64,000 nt of DNA from Gammaproteobacteria bacterium (lineage in GTDB: Bacteria > Pseudomonadota > Gammaproteobacteria > Pseudomonadales > Pseudohongiellaceae). Under the pieces are notes generated by a model, which was not told the DNA's origin, ran no database searches, and saw only the letters and a program-made list of their open reading frames with translations. Made by a program: the position numbers and the translations under genes. The DNA lies in the NCBI GenBank assembly GCA_012960305.1, contig DUBM01000009.1, positions 66,413 to 130,412 of the forward strand, in the 5' to 3' direction. Positions 1 to 12,408 of the stretch are shown here, in pieces; position 1 is the stretch's first letter, and every line of letters starts with the position of its first letter.

Positions 1-1347
1 CTCTTCTCCTTAGCTGGTCCCGATCGCATTGTTATCGATATCGATGATTCTGAACTAAGTGGGAATTTCACTAACCTAGATTTTTCAGACAGTTCTGTCG
101 ATGGTATCCGTAGTGCAGTGAGAAACGGCAACACGCTTCGCGTCGTACTGGACCTCAATCAAGCAATGAAGCCAACCAGCTTTACTCTGGAGCCTAATTC
201 GGAATTGGGCCATCGTCTGGTCGTTGATCTCTATGGAGAATCATCGGTAACTTCAATGCCTCCGAGGATAGTTAACACAGTTGAGCCACAGTCTGATGAG
301 AAGAGAGACATTGTCGTGGCAATCTCAGCAGGTCATGGTGGAGAAGACCCTGGCGGTATTGGCTATGACGGAAGGCTTAAAGAGAAGAATGTAACTCTGG
401 ATATTTCCCGTGCTCTTTTTGATCGGCTGAATATTATTCCAGGATACCAGCCGATCATGATCAGAGACGGCGACTATTACGTAGAACTTAAGCGTCGTCC
501 AGAAATTGCCCGTAACAAAAGAGCTGACCTTTTTGTTGCGATTCACGCCGATTGGTATCGAAATGCCAATGCTAACGGTCTCACTATTTATGCTCTTTCC
601 GGTGACCGAGCTGACAGGGAAAATGCGCGTAGGATTTCCGAGAAGGAAAATGGTTCTGATTTATTGGGCGGAGTTGGTGGTGATTTGAATTTAGATGTTT
701 GGGATGACGATGTCGCTCTAACATTGGTGTCATTGCAAATGGCCTGGAGCATGGAGCAGAGCCTAATTGCTGGTACCAGTTTGCTCGCCTCTTTAGATGG
801 AGTTACCCGGCTGCGGAGAGATAAAGTTCAACAAGCTTCACTGCAAGTATTGAACTCGCCGGATATTCCCTCGATTTTGGTAGAGACTGGTTATCTAACA
901 AACCCAAATGAAGCCAAAAAATTAAATTCTTCAAAATTTCAACGGCAGATTTCAGCGGCTCTTGCCCAGGGTGTAATGAACTATTTCTATGATGCTCCCC
1001 CGAAGGGAACTCTAGTGGCTTGGCAAAAGGAGAATGGTGTTGTCCCCGGCTCTTATACAGTTAAGCGTGGTGATGCTCTCTCAGTTATTGCGGAACGATT
1101 TGGCGTGCTAATGAATGCACTCAAAGCTGAGAACAATCTGCGCTCTAATACCATTCATATAGGTCAAGTTCTCACCATTCCTGGCGGAGTAAATCTTAGA
1201 ATTTCCGAGCACACAATTAAGCGTGGTGAAACTCTCTCTGAAATCGCTGTCCGTTACCAGATTAGTCTTTCCAGTTTGCGGGGAGCCAATGAAATAAATG
1301 GTGATCGAATAATGGTCGGTCAAATACTGTATATCCCAGCGTCCTAG
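1..1347 (+). CDS. amiB: N-acetylmuramoyl-L-alanine amidase, AMIN (partial) + Amidase_3 + two LysM domains; 5' end outside window
   Basis: Frame 1 is open from base 1 (LFSLAGPDRIVIDIDD...). Amidase_3 motifs AISAGHGGEDPGGIG, FVAIHAD and SILVETGYLTN; two LysM repeats (YTVKRGDALSVIAERF, HTIKRGETLSEIAVRY); lies directly upstream of mutL as in E. coli. Confidence 0.93.
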   Translation, partial: LFSLAGPDRIVIDIDDSELSGNFTNLDFSDSSVDGIRSAVRNGNTLRVVLDLNQAMKPTSFTLEPNSELGHRLVVDLYGESSVTSMPPRIVNTVEPQSDEKRDIVVAISAGHGGEDPGGIGYDGRLKEKNVTLDISRALFDRLNIIPGYQPIMIRDGDYYVELKRRPEIARNKRADLFVAIHADWYRNANANGLTIYALSGDRADRENARRISEKENGSDLLGGVGGDLNLDVWDDDVALTLVSLQMAWSMEQSLIAGTSLLASLDGVTRLRRDKVQQASLQVLNSPDIPSILVETGYLTNPNEAKKLNSSKFQRQISAALAQGVMNYFYDAPPKGTLVAWQKENGVVPGSYTVKRGDALSVIAERFGVLMNALKAENNLRSNTIHIGQVLTIPGGVNLRISEHTIKRGETLSEIAVRYQISLSSLRGANEINGDRIMVGQILYIPAS

Positions 1348-1480
1348 TTTTCTTCATCCCATAACTCCGGAATTTGCAAATTCATCGGATCACTCAAAGC
1401 GTCAACTCAATTGTTAGTGCTACAATGACCTCCTTGTTGCGTCCCAAATTCAGTTTTTCCTCGTGGTGGTGTGTCCCGGT

Positions 1481-3427
1481 ATGACCCGTATTAACCTCCT
1501 CAGTCAACGACTCGCGAATCAGATTGCGGCTGGAGAAGTCGTGGAACGACCAGCATCTGTTATTAAAGAACTTCTGGAAAATAGCCTCGATGCAGGTGCT
1601 TCCCGAATCGAGGTCGAGATTGAGCAAGGCGGTGTCAAGCGCATGCGCATTCGCGATAATGGTCAGGGCATCCACAAAGACGATTTGGCGCTGGCACTGA
1701 GTCGCCATGCGACTAGTAAGATCGCAGAATTGAATGATCTGGAGAATATCGCCAGCCTTGGTTTTCGCGGTGAGGCACTTGCCAGTATTAGTTCAGTTTC
1801 GCGCTTAAGCATGACCTCGAAAACTCCAGTCCATGAACAAAGCTCAAACCAAACCGCTGCTAACAAGGCCGAGGAAAATGCCTGGAAAGTCGAAGTTGCC
1901 GGTCAGGAAATGGAGACTAGCCTCGAACCTGCGGCCCACCCTCAAGGCACAACTGTTGAAGTAAGAGATTTATTCTTTAACACCCCTGCCCGCAAGAAGT
2001 TTCTAAAAACAGAAAAGACTGAATTTTCCCGGATTGACGAAGTGGTGAAACGAATTGCCTTAAGTCGCTTCGATGTACAGTTTTCTCTGGATCATAATCA
2101 TCGGGCAATTCACAAATTATTGCCGGCCAATTCAGAACAAGAGCAACAACGACGTGTTGCTTTAGTGTGCGGTCCGGCATTCGCTGAGAATTCCGTATTC
2201 GTCGAAATGGAAGGTCCGGGGTTAAAACTATGGGGTTGGGTTAGCCTACCTACTTTCTCTCGCAGCCAAGCTGACTTGCAGTATTTTTACGTTAACGGCA
2301 GAATTATTCGCGACAAGCTCGTAACCCATGCGGTTAAGCAAGCTTATCGTGATGTGCTGTTCCATGGACGTCACCCTGCCTATGTTCTCTATTTAGAATT
2401 GTCGCCAGCAACAGTCGATGTAAATGTCCATCCAACCAAGCACGAAGTCAGGTTTCGTGATGGCCGTTTGGTACATGATTTTCTTTTTAGTTCCCTACAC
2501 AAGGCGTTGGCTGCTGTAACACCAGACCAACAAATGGGGGATGCTCAAGTGGGAGATTCCCCAGCAGGGCTATCACCACTGAGCGGCAATGAGTTTGGCT
2601 TCGGAGGAAACCTCCATCCTGGAGGGGTAGGAATCACGTCATCGGATTCTCTAACCAATCAACCTTTTTTGACTCTTAGGCAGGGGCCGGTGCTGGCCGA
2701 AAGTGATAGTAATTATTATCCCAGTGGTTCTAGTTCTTATAAGAGTTCTAACTATCACTCGGTCAATGCACCAACTGCTGATTTGATTCAAGAACAACTC
2801 GCTGCCTACGTAAAACTGAATGTTGATGGTGACGGTGAAGAATTTCCACCGTTAGGTTTTGCTGTCGCTCAAATTCACGGCATCTACATTTTATCTCAGA
2901 ACAAAGGCGGTATGATTATCGTCGACATGCACGCCGCTCACGAGCGGATAACTTATGAACGTATGAAACTAGCTTGTCAGAATGAAGAGCTGAAGATGCA
3001 GCCTCTGCTAGTTCCGCTCTCGATTGCTGTCAGCCAATCGGAAGCAGAATTGGCGGAATCTCAACAAGAGGCCTTATTGAGTCTGGGCATCGAACTCGAA
3101 AAAGTGGCAGAGGAATCAATAATTGTTAGACAGATTCCATCTATTCTTCGCGATGCAAATATCGAACAATTAGTGTGTGATGTGCTTTCGGATATTTTGG
3201 AGTATGGCAGCAGCGATCGCATTCAAGCACACCAAGATGAACTATTATCCACCATGGCCTGTCACGGATCAGTTCGAGCAAATCGTCATCTTACGGTTCC
3301 AGAAATGAATGCATTGTTGAGGGATATGGAAGCGACAGAACGTAGCGGTCAATGCAATCATGGGCGTCCAACTTGGGTTTATCAAAGCCTGCAAGAATTG
3401 GACAAGTTGTTTCTTCGTGGGCAGTAG
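1481..3427 (+). CDS. mutL: DNA mismatch repair protein MutL
   Basis: [54 protein letters not shown]-terminal [12 protein letters not shown]. Start moved to ATG 1481. Confidence 0.97.
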   Translation: MTRINLLSQRLANQIAAGEVVERPASVIKELLENSLDAGASRIEVEIEQGGVKRMRIRDNGQGIHKDDLALALSRHATSKIAELNDLENIASLGFRGEALASISSVSRLSMTSKTPVHEQSSNQTAANKAEENAWKVEVAGQEMETSLEPAAHPQGTTVEVRDLFFNTPARKKFLKTEKTEFSRIDEVVKRIALSRFDVQFSLDHNHRAIHKLLPANSEQEQQRRVALVCGPAFAENSVFVEMEGPGLKLWGWVSLPTFSRSQADLQYFYVNGRIIRDKLVTHAVKQAYRDVLFHGRHPAYVLYLELSPATVDVNVHPTKHEVRFRDGRLVHDFLFSSLHKALAAVTPDQQMGDAQVGDSPAGLSPLSGNEFGFGGNLHPGGVGITSSDSLTNQPFLTLRQGPVLAESDSNYYPSGSSSYKSSNYHSVNAPTADLIQEQLAAYVKLNVDGDGEEFPPLGFAVAQIHGIYILSQNKGGMIIVDMHAAHERITYERMKLACQNEELKMQPLLVPLSIAVSQSEAELAESQQEALLSLGIELEKVAEESIIVRQIPSILRDANIEQLVCDVLSDILEYGSSDRIQAHQDELLSTMACHGSVRANRHLTVPEMNALLRDMEATERSGQCNHGRPTWVYQSLQELDKLFLRGQ

Positions 3428-3453
3428 CTGTTCTTTGGTTCAACTCAGTCATT

Positions 3454-4425
3454 GTGAATAATTCCAATAATAAAGCCGATGTCATTTGCTTGATGGGCCC
3501 AACCGCTGTAGGTAAAACAGCTTTGGCCGTTCAACTCTGTCAGTATTTCCCTTTTCAGATTATCAATGTGGACTCGGTGCAAATCTACAAAGGTATGGAT
3601 ATCGGCACGGGTAAACCTGATGCCGAGACTTTGTCCCTAGCACCTCACCGCTTACTGGATATTCGCGATCCAGCAGAATCGTACTCTGCTGCTGATTTTC
3701 GCAGTGATGCACTGTCAGAAATCGAAGATATTGTTCAAGCTGGGAGTACGCCTTTGTTGGTGGGCGGCACAATGCTGTACTTCAAGGTACTCCGCGATGG
3801 TCTGGCGGATATGCCTCACGCCGATAAAATAATTCGCGATGAAATTGAAGCTATAGCCAGGGCGGAGGGCTGGCAGCGAGTCCATGACCTGCTAGTAGAG
3901 GTTGATCCTGAATCCGCTAATCGGATTCATCCTAACGACCCGCAAAGATTGCAGAGGGCCCTAGAAGTTTACCGTGTATCGGGAAAAACTATGACTCAGT
4001 TACATGTGGAGGAAAGAAGTCAGCAGGCTGCGGGTCTAAATATTCCTTTCAATTTACATTTTTTTGCTCTGCAATCTGAGGATCGGCAACAGCTCCACCA
4101 ACACATAGAAAAAAGGTTTCTTCAGATGATTGAAGATGGTCTGGTGGCTGAAGTGAGGTCATTGCTCAGCAGAGGTGATCTGAATTTAAACCTTCCTTCA
4201 ATAAAATCAGTAGGATACAGGCAAGTTTGGCAATATTTGAAGGGAGATTTAAGCTTTGATGGTATGGTAGAAAAGAGTATCATTGCTACTCGGCAACTCG
4301 CGAAAAGGCAGCTTACCTGGCTGCGCAGCTGGGAAAACCTTCACAATTTGGGTAATCCATTGTCAAATTCCAGAGCAGAACCCCTTGAACTGGTCTTGAA
4401 TTACATGGAATCCACCTCAATATAG
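3454..4425 (+). CDS. miaA: tRNA dimethylallyltransferase MiaA
   Basis: CLMGPTAVGKTALAVQL P-loop, NVDSVQIYKGMDIGTGKP; probable GTG start at 3454; synteny. Confidence 0.95.
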   Translation: MNNSNNKADVICLMGPTAVGKTALAVQLCQYFPFQIINVDSVQIYKGMDIGTGKPDAETLSLAPHRLLDIRDPAESYSAADFRSDALSEIEDIVQAGSTPLLVGGTMLYFKVLRDGLADMPHADKIIRDEIEAIARAEGWQRVHDLLVEVDPESANRIHPNDPQRLQRALEVYRVSGKTMTQLHVEERSQQAAGLNIPFNLHFFALQSEDRQQLHQHIEKRFLQMIEDGLVAEVRSLLSRGDLNLNLPSIKSVGYRQVWQYLKGDLSFDGMVEKSIIATRQLAKRQLTWLRSWENLHNLGNPLSNSRAEPLELVLNYMESTSI

Positions 4426-4518
4426 AACTTTAGAGAGCTTTGTGAAGTCAAATAGAATCTTAAGGTGATTATTCTATGCACCAGGTATCTCGATTTGTAG
4501 ATTACAAGGAGAAGTACA

Positions 4519-4788
4519 ATGTCCAAAGGGCACACACTGCAAGACCCATTCCTAAACGTACTGCGGAAGGAGCGGATCCCTGTTTCCATTTATTTGATGA
4601 GCGGGATAAAATTGCAAGGTCAAATTGAGTCCTTTGATCAGTTCGTTATCTTGCTTAAGAGTGCAGTAAGTCAGATGGTATACAAACATGCCATCTCCAC
4701 AGTAGTTCCCACACGTATGGTGAAGATTCCTATGCACAATACAGGCGATGCGCAAGAAGAAAAAGGAAGTGATCCTGACAACGTCTAG
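4519..4788 (+). CDS. hfq: RNA chaperone Hfq
   Basis: [44 protein letters not shown]...[11 protein letters not shown]; upstream AAGGAG. Confidence 0.98.
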   Translation: MSKGHTLQDPFLNVLRKERIPVSIYLMSGIKLQGQIESFDQFVILLKSAVSQMVYKHAISTVVPTRMVKIPMHNTGDAQEEKGSDPDNV

Positions 4789-4802
4789 ACTGAGGTACTT
4801 GA

Positions 4803-6134
4803 TTGTTTTTTGACCGGCCAGAATCTGGCGAAGTTTCCATCCTTGTTCATATCTTGATTGATTCGGAAATTGAGCGGGAGGATCCAACTGAATTCGAAGA
4901 ACTAGCTCTTTCCGCAGGTGCAATGCCAGTAGATTACATTACCGGCTCGCGCAAGCAGCCTTCATCCAATTATTTTGTTGGTACTGGTAAGCTTGAAGAA
5001 ATCGCTGCTGCTGTTCATGCACACAAAGCTGAACTGGTGTTGTTTAACCACGCACTTTCGCCTAGTCAGGAAAGAAATCTTGAAGCTCATTTAGAATGTC
5101 GCGTTTTAGACCGGACTGGACTCATTCTAGATATTTTCGCGCAGAGGGCTCGGAGCCATGAGGGGAAATTACAAGTTGAATTAGCTCAGTTGAAACACAT
5201 GAGCACCAGGCTTAAGCGAGGCTGGGCTCATCTCGACAGACAGAAAGGTGGCATCGGCTTACGTGGTGCTGGTGAAACTCAGCTAGAGTTAGATCAGCGG
5301 ATGATCGGACAACGAATTAAGTCCATCAATAAAAGTCTGACAAAAGTCCGCAGTCAGCGTGAACAGGGGCGACGATCAAGACAGCGAGCTGAAGTATCTA
5401 CGGTTTCTTTGGTGGGTTATACTAACGCCGGCAAGTCTTCTCTTTTCAATAAAGTTACATCAGCCAATACCTATGCTGCAGATCAATTGTTCGCCACACT
5501 GGATTCGACGCTACGCAAAGTTAATTTGCCCAATTTTGGTCAGGCGATAATTGCAGACACGGTAGGTTTTATTAGTCATCTTCCTCACCAATTGGTGGAA
5601 GCGTTTCGTGCGACATTGGAAGAGACTGCCTCGGCCAACTTACTTTTACATGTAGTTGATGCCGCAAATGACTTGAACATTGAATTTATGCAACAGGTAA
5701 ATTTGGTACTGAAGGAGATTGGCGCGAAAGATGTTCCGCAATTAGAAGTTTTCAACAAGATTGATTTGATACCCGGTTGTGAGCCTCATCTGCAAAGAGA
5801 TGAAAAAGGTAAACCATGGAGAGTTTGGGTTTCAGCGAAAACAGGAGCAGGTTTAGATTTACTCCAAGAATCAATAAGCGAACTGCTGGCAGGCACGATG
5901 GTTTCTGAAACACTAGAACTGTCGCCACAAAATGCCCGCTTACGAAGCAAGCTTTATGAAAACGGATTTGTCCAGACTGAGGTGGTTGATGAGCGTGGAT
6001 ATTATCAATTGGGCGTTAAATTGCCTCTGCTGGATTTCACCCGAATTATTGAAGACGGTAATGCAGTTGCTCTGAACCAAGGGATTGCAAAAAGGAAAAA
6101 TCAAAGATCTGAATCAATATCAAGAAGCACGTAA
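4803..6134 (+). CDS. hflX: GTPase HflX
   Basis: VGTGKLEEIAAAV, GGIGLRGAGETQLELDQR, SLVGYTNAGKSSLFN, DTVGFISHLPHQLVEAFRATLEE; TTG start likely. Confidence 0.95.
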   Translation: MFFDRPESGEVSILVHILIDSEIEREDPTEFEELALSAGAMPVDYITGSRKQPSSNYFVGTGKLEEIAAAVHAHKAELVLFNHALSPSQERNLEAHLECRVLDRTGLILDIFAQRARSHEGKLQVELAQLKHMSTRLKRGWAHLDRQKGGIGLRGAGETQLELDQRMIGQRIKSINKSLTKVRSQREQGRRSRQRAEVSTVSLVGYTNAGKSSLFNKVTSANTYAADQLFATLDSTLRKVNLPNFGQAIIADTVGFISHLPHQLVEAFRATLEETASANLLLHVVDAANDLNIEFMQQVNLVLKEIGAKDVPQLEVFNKIDLIPGCEPHLQRDEKGKPWRVWVSAKTGAGLDLLQESISELLAGTMVSETLELSPQNARLRSKLYENGFVQTEVVDERGYYQLGVKLPLLDFTRIIEDGNAVALNQGIAKRKNQRSESISRST

Positions 6135-6295
6135 TGACTGGGCAACGGATAAGTCTGTGGAGGCTAAAGCCCGCATGGTTAAATGGCAGCAGTTAGAGTC
6201 GATTTAGTGTTACTTGATTACTCAAAGTGCTGTGTAGATTGTTAATTATTCGCTAAAATCGTTGTTCAATGACCGATTTAGCTACGGAGAAGCCA

Positions 6296-7513
6296 ATGGC
6301 TTGGAATGAACCTGGAAATAACGGTAACGACAATGATAATGGTAATGACCCTTGGGGTGGTGGCGGCCGGAAAGGTGGTGGAGGCCAGGGGCCACCTGAT
6401 ATTGATGAGGTCATTAAGAATGTGACTAAAAAATTCAATAGTTTGTTTGGTGGTTTTGGTGGATCCAGTTCTAACTCTGGTGGCTCGAAAGCAGCCGGTG
6501 GAGGTTTCAACAGAGGGCTCATTGTTGCTCTTATGTCAGTACTCGCAGTAGTTTGGGGGTTTATGGGCTTCAGAATAGTTGACGAAGCAGAACGCGGAGT
6601 GGTGCTGAGGTTTGGTAAAGCTCAAGACGACACTCTGACACCAGGTTTACGTTGGAATCCACCTATTATTGATGATGTTACCTTGGTGAACGTATCGCAA
6701 TTGAATGCTAAGACTTATCCCAGCGAAGCGATGCTCACCACCGATGAAAATATCATCGATATCGATGTTACTGTTCAGTATCGAATCTCTGACCCGGTCA
6801 AGTATGTTATTGCGGTGCAAGATCCAGAATTAAGCTTAGATAATGCATCGCAATCTGCAATTCGTCACGTAGTTGGCGGTGTGTCAATGGACCTTATTCT
6901 GACCACCGGTCGAAGCGCATTGGCCGATGACGTTGAAGAGCGTTTGCAAAATTATATGGACGTTTACGATACCGGTATTTTTATTAGTCAGGTTAACGTT
7001 ATCGATGCGCAACCTCCAGCAGATGTCAGGCCCGCTTTTGATGACGTGATTCGTGCACGGGAAGATGAAGAAAGAGCGCAGAATCAGGCTAACCAATACG
7101 CGAATCAGGTAATTCCTGAGGCTCGCGGTGAGGCTCAGCGACAAATGGAAGAAGCGAATGCCTACAAAGAAGAAGTTATAGCTAGGGCGACTGGTGATGC
7201 CTCTCGATTTAATTCTTTGCTTTCTGAATATCTCAAAGCGCCAGAAGTTACTAGACAACGAATTTACATTGAGTCTATTCAAGATGTAATGGTCTCGAGC
7301 AGTAAAATCATGATTGATGTCGAAGGTGGTAACAACATGTTGTATGTGCCGCTGGATAAAATTATGGAACAAAGTGGAGCTGGTAACGGCAGGGGTGGAT
7401 CCACTCAAGAATTGCGCGACCTTGCTAATCAATTGGCTCCCTATCTACCCGGACCAAATTCAGTTAATACTGCCGATCGATCGCGGATTAGCACCGGAAG
7501 AGGTAATCGTTAA
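6296..7513 (+). CDS. hflK: FtsH protease modulator HflK
   Basis: MAWNEPGNNGND...; prohibitin/SPFH domain (AERGVVLRFGK); canonical start at 6296; synteny with hflC. Confidence 0.95.
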   Translation: MAWNEPGNNGNDNDNGNDPWGGGGRKGGGGQGPPDIDEVIKNVTKKFNSLFGGFGGSSSNSGGSKAAGGGFNRGLIVALMSVLAVVWGFMGFRIVDEAERGVVLRFGKAQDDTLTPGLRWNPPIIDDVTLVNVSQLNAKTYPSEAMLTTDENIIDIDVTVQYRISDPVKYVIAVQDPELSLDNASQSAIRHVVGGVSMDLILTTGRSALADDVEERLQNYMDVYDTGIFISQVNVIDAQPPADVRPAFDDVIRAREDEERAQNQANQYANQVIPEARGEAQRQMEEANAYKEEVIARATGDASRFNSLLSEYLKAPEVTRQRIYIESIQDVMVSSSKIMIDVEGGNNMLYVPLDKIMEQSGAGNGRGGSTQELRDLANQLAPYLPGPNSVNTADRSRISTGRGNR

Positions 7514-8382
7514 TGAAAAATATTCTAAGTGTTGGGGTGCTATTTCTCGTTGTTTTCCTCGCTGGAAACACACTCTTCGTAGTTAAAGAAACTGAACGTG
7601 CTGTGAAGTTGCAGTTTGGCCAATTGATTGATGCCGATATTGCACCTGGTCTGCATTGGAAGCTCCCTTGGGTGAATACAGTCCGAAAGTTTGATGCGCG
7701 CATTCAAACTGAAGATTCTTTACCAGAGCGATTCTTAACTTTGGAGCAGAAAGCTTTAGAAGTTGATTCCTACGCAAAATGGCGAATCATTGATGTTGAG
7801 AAGTTTTATGTCTCAACACGTGGAGATGTCAGAACCGCAGGTAACTTGTTGGCGACACGTATCAACGATGGCCTCCGTGACCAGATTGGTTCTAGAAACC
7901 TAGTAGAGGTCGTAGCCGGCGAACGTGACCAGCTCATGCTCGATTTGACTGCTGAACTCAATGAATCCACTGCCGCAGATATTGGAATCGAAGTTATTGA
8001 TGTGCGAGTTAAGCGTATCGATCTTCCTGATGATGTAAGATCCTCGGTATATGATCGAATGATTACTGAACGTAATCGAGAGGCTCAGGCGTTACGTTCA
8101 TTCGGTGAAGAACTGGCAATAGGAATTCGCGCTGATGCTGATCGTCAGGCCGTTATTTTCGAGGCAGAAGCTTATCGTGATGCTGAGCGCATTCGAGGTG
8201 AAGGTGATGCAACGGCCACAGCTATTTACGCAGACGCCTATACTAAAGACCCTGAATTTTATGCATTCACCAGAAGTCTGAATTCGTATCGTGAAACTTT
8301 TAATTCAAAAAGTGATGTGTTGCTGCTAGATCCTAACAGTGACTATTTTAAATATTTGAAAGGCGGTCTGACCCCACTATAG
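7513..8382 (+). CDS. hflC: FtsH protease modulator HflC
   Basis: ERAVKLQFGQLIDADIAPGLHWKLPWVNTVRKFDARIQT; ATG overlaps the hflK stop. Confidence 0.95.
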   Translation: MKNILSVGVLFLVVFLAGNTLFVVKETERAVKLQFGQLIDADIAPGLHWKLPWVNTVRKFDARIQTEDSLPERFLTLEQKALEVDSYAKWRIIDVEKFYVSTRGDVRTAGNLLATRINDGLRDQIGSRNLVEVVAGERDQLMLDLTAELNESTAADIGIEVIDVRVKRIDLPDDVRSSVYDRMITERNREAQALRSFGEELAIGIRADADRQAVIFEAEAYRDAERIRGEGDATATAIYADAYTKDPEFYAFTRSLNSYRETFNSKSDVLLLDPNSDYFKYLKGGLTPL

Positions 8383-8443
8383 TATTTGAATTTTTGTTGG
8401 CTGCATAAGAGAATTAATTAGCTAAATATTTATCGAAATATGT

Positions 8444-8494
8444 AATACAAAGCAGAATCACTAGCAAGCTCAGTGATTCTGCTTTGTATTTTTT
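8444..8494 (+). terminator. Rho-independent terminator, 19-bp perfect stem plus T-run
   Basis: AATACAAAGCAGAATCACT-(agcaagctc)-AGTGATTCTGCTTTGTATT followed by tttt. Confidence 0.88.
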
Positions 8495-8535
8495 GAAATT
8501 CATCATTGCTGTAATCGAAATGGGGAAAACCATTT

Positions 8536-8721
8536 ATGTGGCATGAACTGGCAATGGCATTTTGTCTGATGCTAGTAATTGAAGGCATAATGCCGTTCTT
8601 AGCTCCCCATCGATGGCGTAATATGGTGTTATTGTTAGGTGAAGTCGATGACAATACGATGCGTTATATTGGTCTCGGAAGTATGCTTACAGGCACTGCG
8701 CTGCTCTATCTAATTAACTGA
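8536..8721 (+). CDS. DUF2065 (YjeT-like) small membrane protein
   Basis: MWHELAMAFCLMLVIEGIMPFLAPHRWRNMV...; conserved position between hflC and hisZ/purA. Confidence 0.9.
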   Translation: MWHELAMAFCLMLVIEGIMPFLAPHRWRNMVLLLGEVDDNTMRYIGLGSMLTGTALLYLIN

Positions 8722-8779
8722 ACTTATTTATTAGAGCCCACTAACTAATTTTAATTAACCTAAACTTGATCAAACTATC

Positions 8780-9967
8780 ATGACTTCTGCAAAACGCTGG
8801 TTGCTGCCCGATGGTGTCGAAGAGATTCTGCCACGGGAAGCACACAAGTTGGAATCGCTTCGCCGGAAGCTTCTTGATCTCTATGAGTCTTGGGGCTATC
8901 AATTGGTAATTACCCCACTTATTGAATACCTCGATTCGCTGCTAGTGGGCTCTTCCCATGACTTGGATTTGCATACCTTCAAGATTACTGACCAATTGAG
9001 CGGCCGTATGATGGGGATACGAGCAGACATTACTCCGCAAGCTGCCCGCATAGATGCCCACTGCTTGAATAAGGAAGGTCCGGTTAGGCTCTGTTATGCA
9101 GACAGCGTTCTACATACTAAACCAAGAGGCTTAATGACGTCTCGTGTTCCGATTCGTGTTGGCGCAGAACTTTATGGGCACTCTGGTGTTGAATGCGATA
9201 TCGAATTGATTTGCTTGATGCACCAAACTTTGGGTGCAGCAGCTATTGGCGATATCCATATCGTTCTTGGGCACGTAGGTATATTTCGAACATTAGTGAA
9301 AGAAGCGAATCTTTCTACTGATACTGAAACACTTTTATTCGAAGCAGTGCAGCGAAAAGCCTATGGTGAAATTGACGAAGTTTTGGACGCCGCTGTGCAA
9401 GAACAAGCTATTAACAATATGATAAAACAGTTGGCAAGATTGAGTGGCGGCGAAGCTACTCTGTCTGACGCAATTGGAGTTTTTGCTGCTGCTCCCGTGA
9501 CGGTCCAGTCTGAATTGGCAGAACTCGTCGCAATCGTTGCTGGAGTTAAGAAACGAATCCCTGATATCACACTTTGTTTCGATCTTTGTGAGCTTCGCGG
9601 CTATGAATATCACACTGGTATTGTGTTTGCCGCATACACTCCCGATTACGGGAGAGCAGTAGCCAAAGGTGGGCGTTATGATGACATTGGTGAAGTATTT
9701 GGGCGAGCTCGACCGGCATCGGGATTCGATAGTGATCTTAAAACACTGGCCAAACTGACCACTCGTGAATTCAATTTGAAATCAGCTATTGCCGCACCTT
9801 ATGATGATAGTGATGAGTTGTTGGCACTGTTAGAAAAATTGCGGGATGAAGGGGAAGTGGTAATTTCTAGTTTTAATCAAGAGCTAAGCGAGCAAGATCA
9901 ACGAGAACTAGATTGTGATCGAAGAATTGTTCAACGTGGCGGAATGTGGGTAGTAGAAAAATTTTAA
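8780..9967 (+). CDS. hisZ: ATP phosphoribosyltransferase regulatory subunit HisZ
   Basis: RWLLPDGVEEILPREAHKLESLRRKLLDLYESWGYQLVITPLIEY; class II aaRS-like fold; located before purA. Confidence 0.92.
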   Translation: MTSAKRWLLPDGVEEILPREAHKLESLRRKLLDLYESWGYQLVITPLIEYLDSLLVGSSHDLDLHTFKITDQLSGRMMGIRADITPQAARIDAHCLNKEGPVRLCYADSVLHTKPRGLMTSRVPIRVGAELYGHSGVECDIELICLMHQTLGAAAIGDIHIVLGHVGIFRTLVKEANLSTDTETLLFEAVQRKAYGEIDEVLDAAVQEQAINNMIKQLARLSGGEATLSDAIGVFAAAPVTVQSELAELVAIVAGVKKRIPDITLCFDLCELRGYEYHTGIVFAAYTPDYGRAVAKGGRYDDIGEVFGRARPASGFDSDLKTLAKLTTREFNLKSAIAAPYDDSDELLALLEKLRDEGEVVISSFNQELSEQDQRELDCDRRIVQRGGMWVVEKF

Positions 9968-10005
9968 TTCATCAGTGCGAGAAAATTTAAAGAAGTTCCC
10001 ATTAA

Positions 10006-11328
<1,323 letters not shown>

Positions 11329-11343
11329 TAGGCAGAAGTGGTT

Positions 11344-12258
11344 TCAAACGACAGGCCATAAACAGGCCGCACCTATAGCTCCGCTAGCATCACCAAAAGT
11401 TGGTTTGGCTAGTTTGGTTTGCATGATGTTGGTAAAAACGATGCCACTCAGTAGTTCTGGAACTTTCTCATAGAGATAATCTATATTAGACAGCCCCCCG
11501 CCTAGAACAATCATGTCGGGGTCAAGTAGATTCACTACAGTAGATAGACATTGCGCCAGCTGCAGACAATAAATGTCGAGACATCGCTGTGCGTTGGCAT
11601 CACCTCCTTTGGCATTGTTGGCGATTTGCACGGCTTCATATTCCAGGCCTTGGGAATCATGATAGGTCTGTTTAAGACCCCGTCCCGAAAGTACTGTTTC
11701 AATGCAATTAGTTCTACCGCAGTGACAGTGACGGTTACTGCCAATGGAATCTCGCACAGATGAGGGAATACAATTGTGCCCCCATTCGCCAGCGATGCTG
11801 TTTGGGCCCGTGTGCAGCTCCTTGTTAATTGCAATACCGCCACCTGTTCCTGTGCCGATGATTACACCAAATACAGTCTTAGAGTTTACACCAACACCGT
11901 AGTTAGCTTCTGATAACACGAAGCAATTCGCATCGTTCTCTATGTGCACTTCATAACCAAGCTTCGCTTCGATATCTTTTTTCAACGGTTGGCCGTTGAG
12001 GCTCACAGAATTGCTGTTCTTCATCAATTCTCCCGAAAATGACAAAGCGCCAGGTGTACCTATTCCTACTGATAATCGAGTTCCGGCTGTCCCCTGTAAA
12101 TTACCTATAAGAGCACAAAGACTGAATACAGTGTCCTTGTAATTATCCGTGGGAGTATCGACTCGAATTTTCTCGGTAACTCCGCCTTGATTATTAAGAA
12201 TGATTCCTTCTATTTTTGTTCCGCCCAGATCTACCCCAATCCTCATTGTTATCCTCAA
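11344..12258 (-). CDS. ROK family sugar kinase (fructokinase/N-acetylglucosamine kinase-like)
   Basis: MRIGVDLGGTKIEGIILN; IGTGTGGGIAINKELHTG; zinc motif CHCGRTNCIETVLSG. Confidence 0.9.
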   Translation of the reverse strand: MRITMRIGVDLGGTKIEGIILNNQGGVTEKIRVDTPTDNYKDTVFSLCALIGNLQGTAGTRLSVGIGTPGALSFSGELMKNSNSVSLNGQPLKKDIEAKLGYEVHIENDANCFVLSEANYGVGVNSKTVFGVIIGTGTGGGIAINKELHTGPNSIAGEWGHNCIPSSVRDSIGSNRHCHCGRTNCIETVLSGRGLKQTYHDSQGLEYEAVQIANNAKGGDANAQRCLDIYCLQLAQCLSTVVNLLDPDMIVLGGGLSNIDYLYEKVPELLSGIVFTNIMQTKLAKPTFGDASGAIGAACLWPVV

Positions 12259-12408
12259 GCTGATCTATTCTAAAATTAGTGCTATGTGTCAGTGTCACTA
12301 TGAGTGAATCTTACATTTAAGTTGCATAGTACTACAAACACTCTAAAATCTTCGGTCCGCCTGGATTGTGTGGCCAGACGAAATACGCTAATAAAGATAA
12401 AAAATACA

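Noticed and set aside
6884-7432. 182-aa minus-strand ORF opposite hflK
   Set aside because: Fully antisense to a well-supported SPFH gene; no recognisable domain; typical shadow ORF
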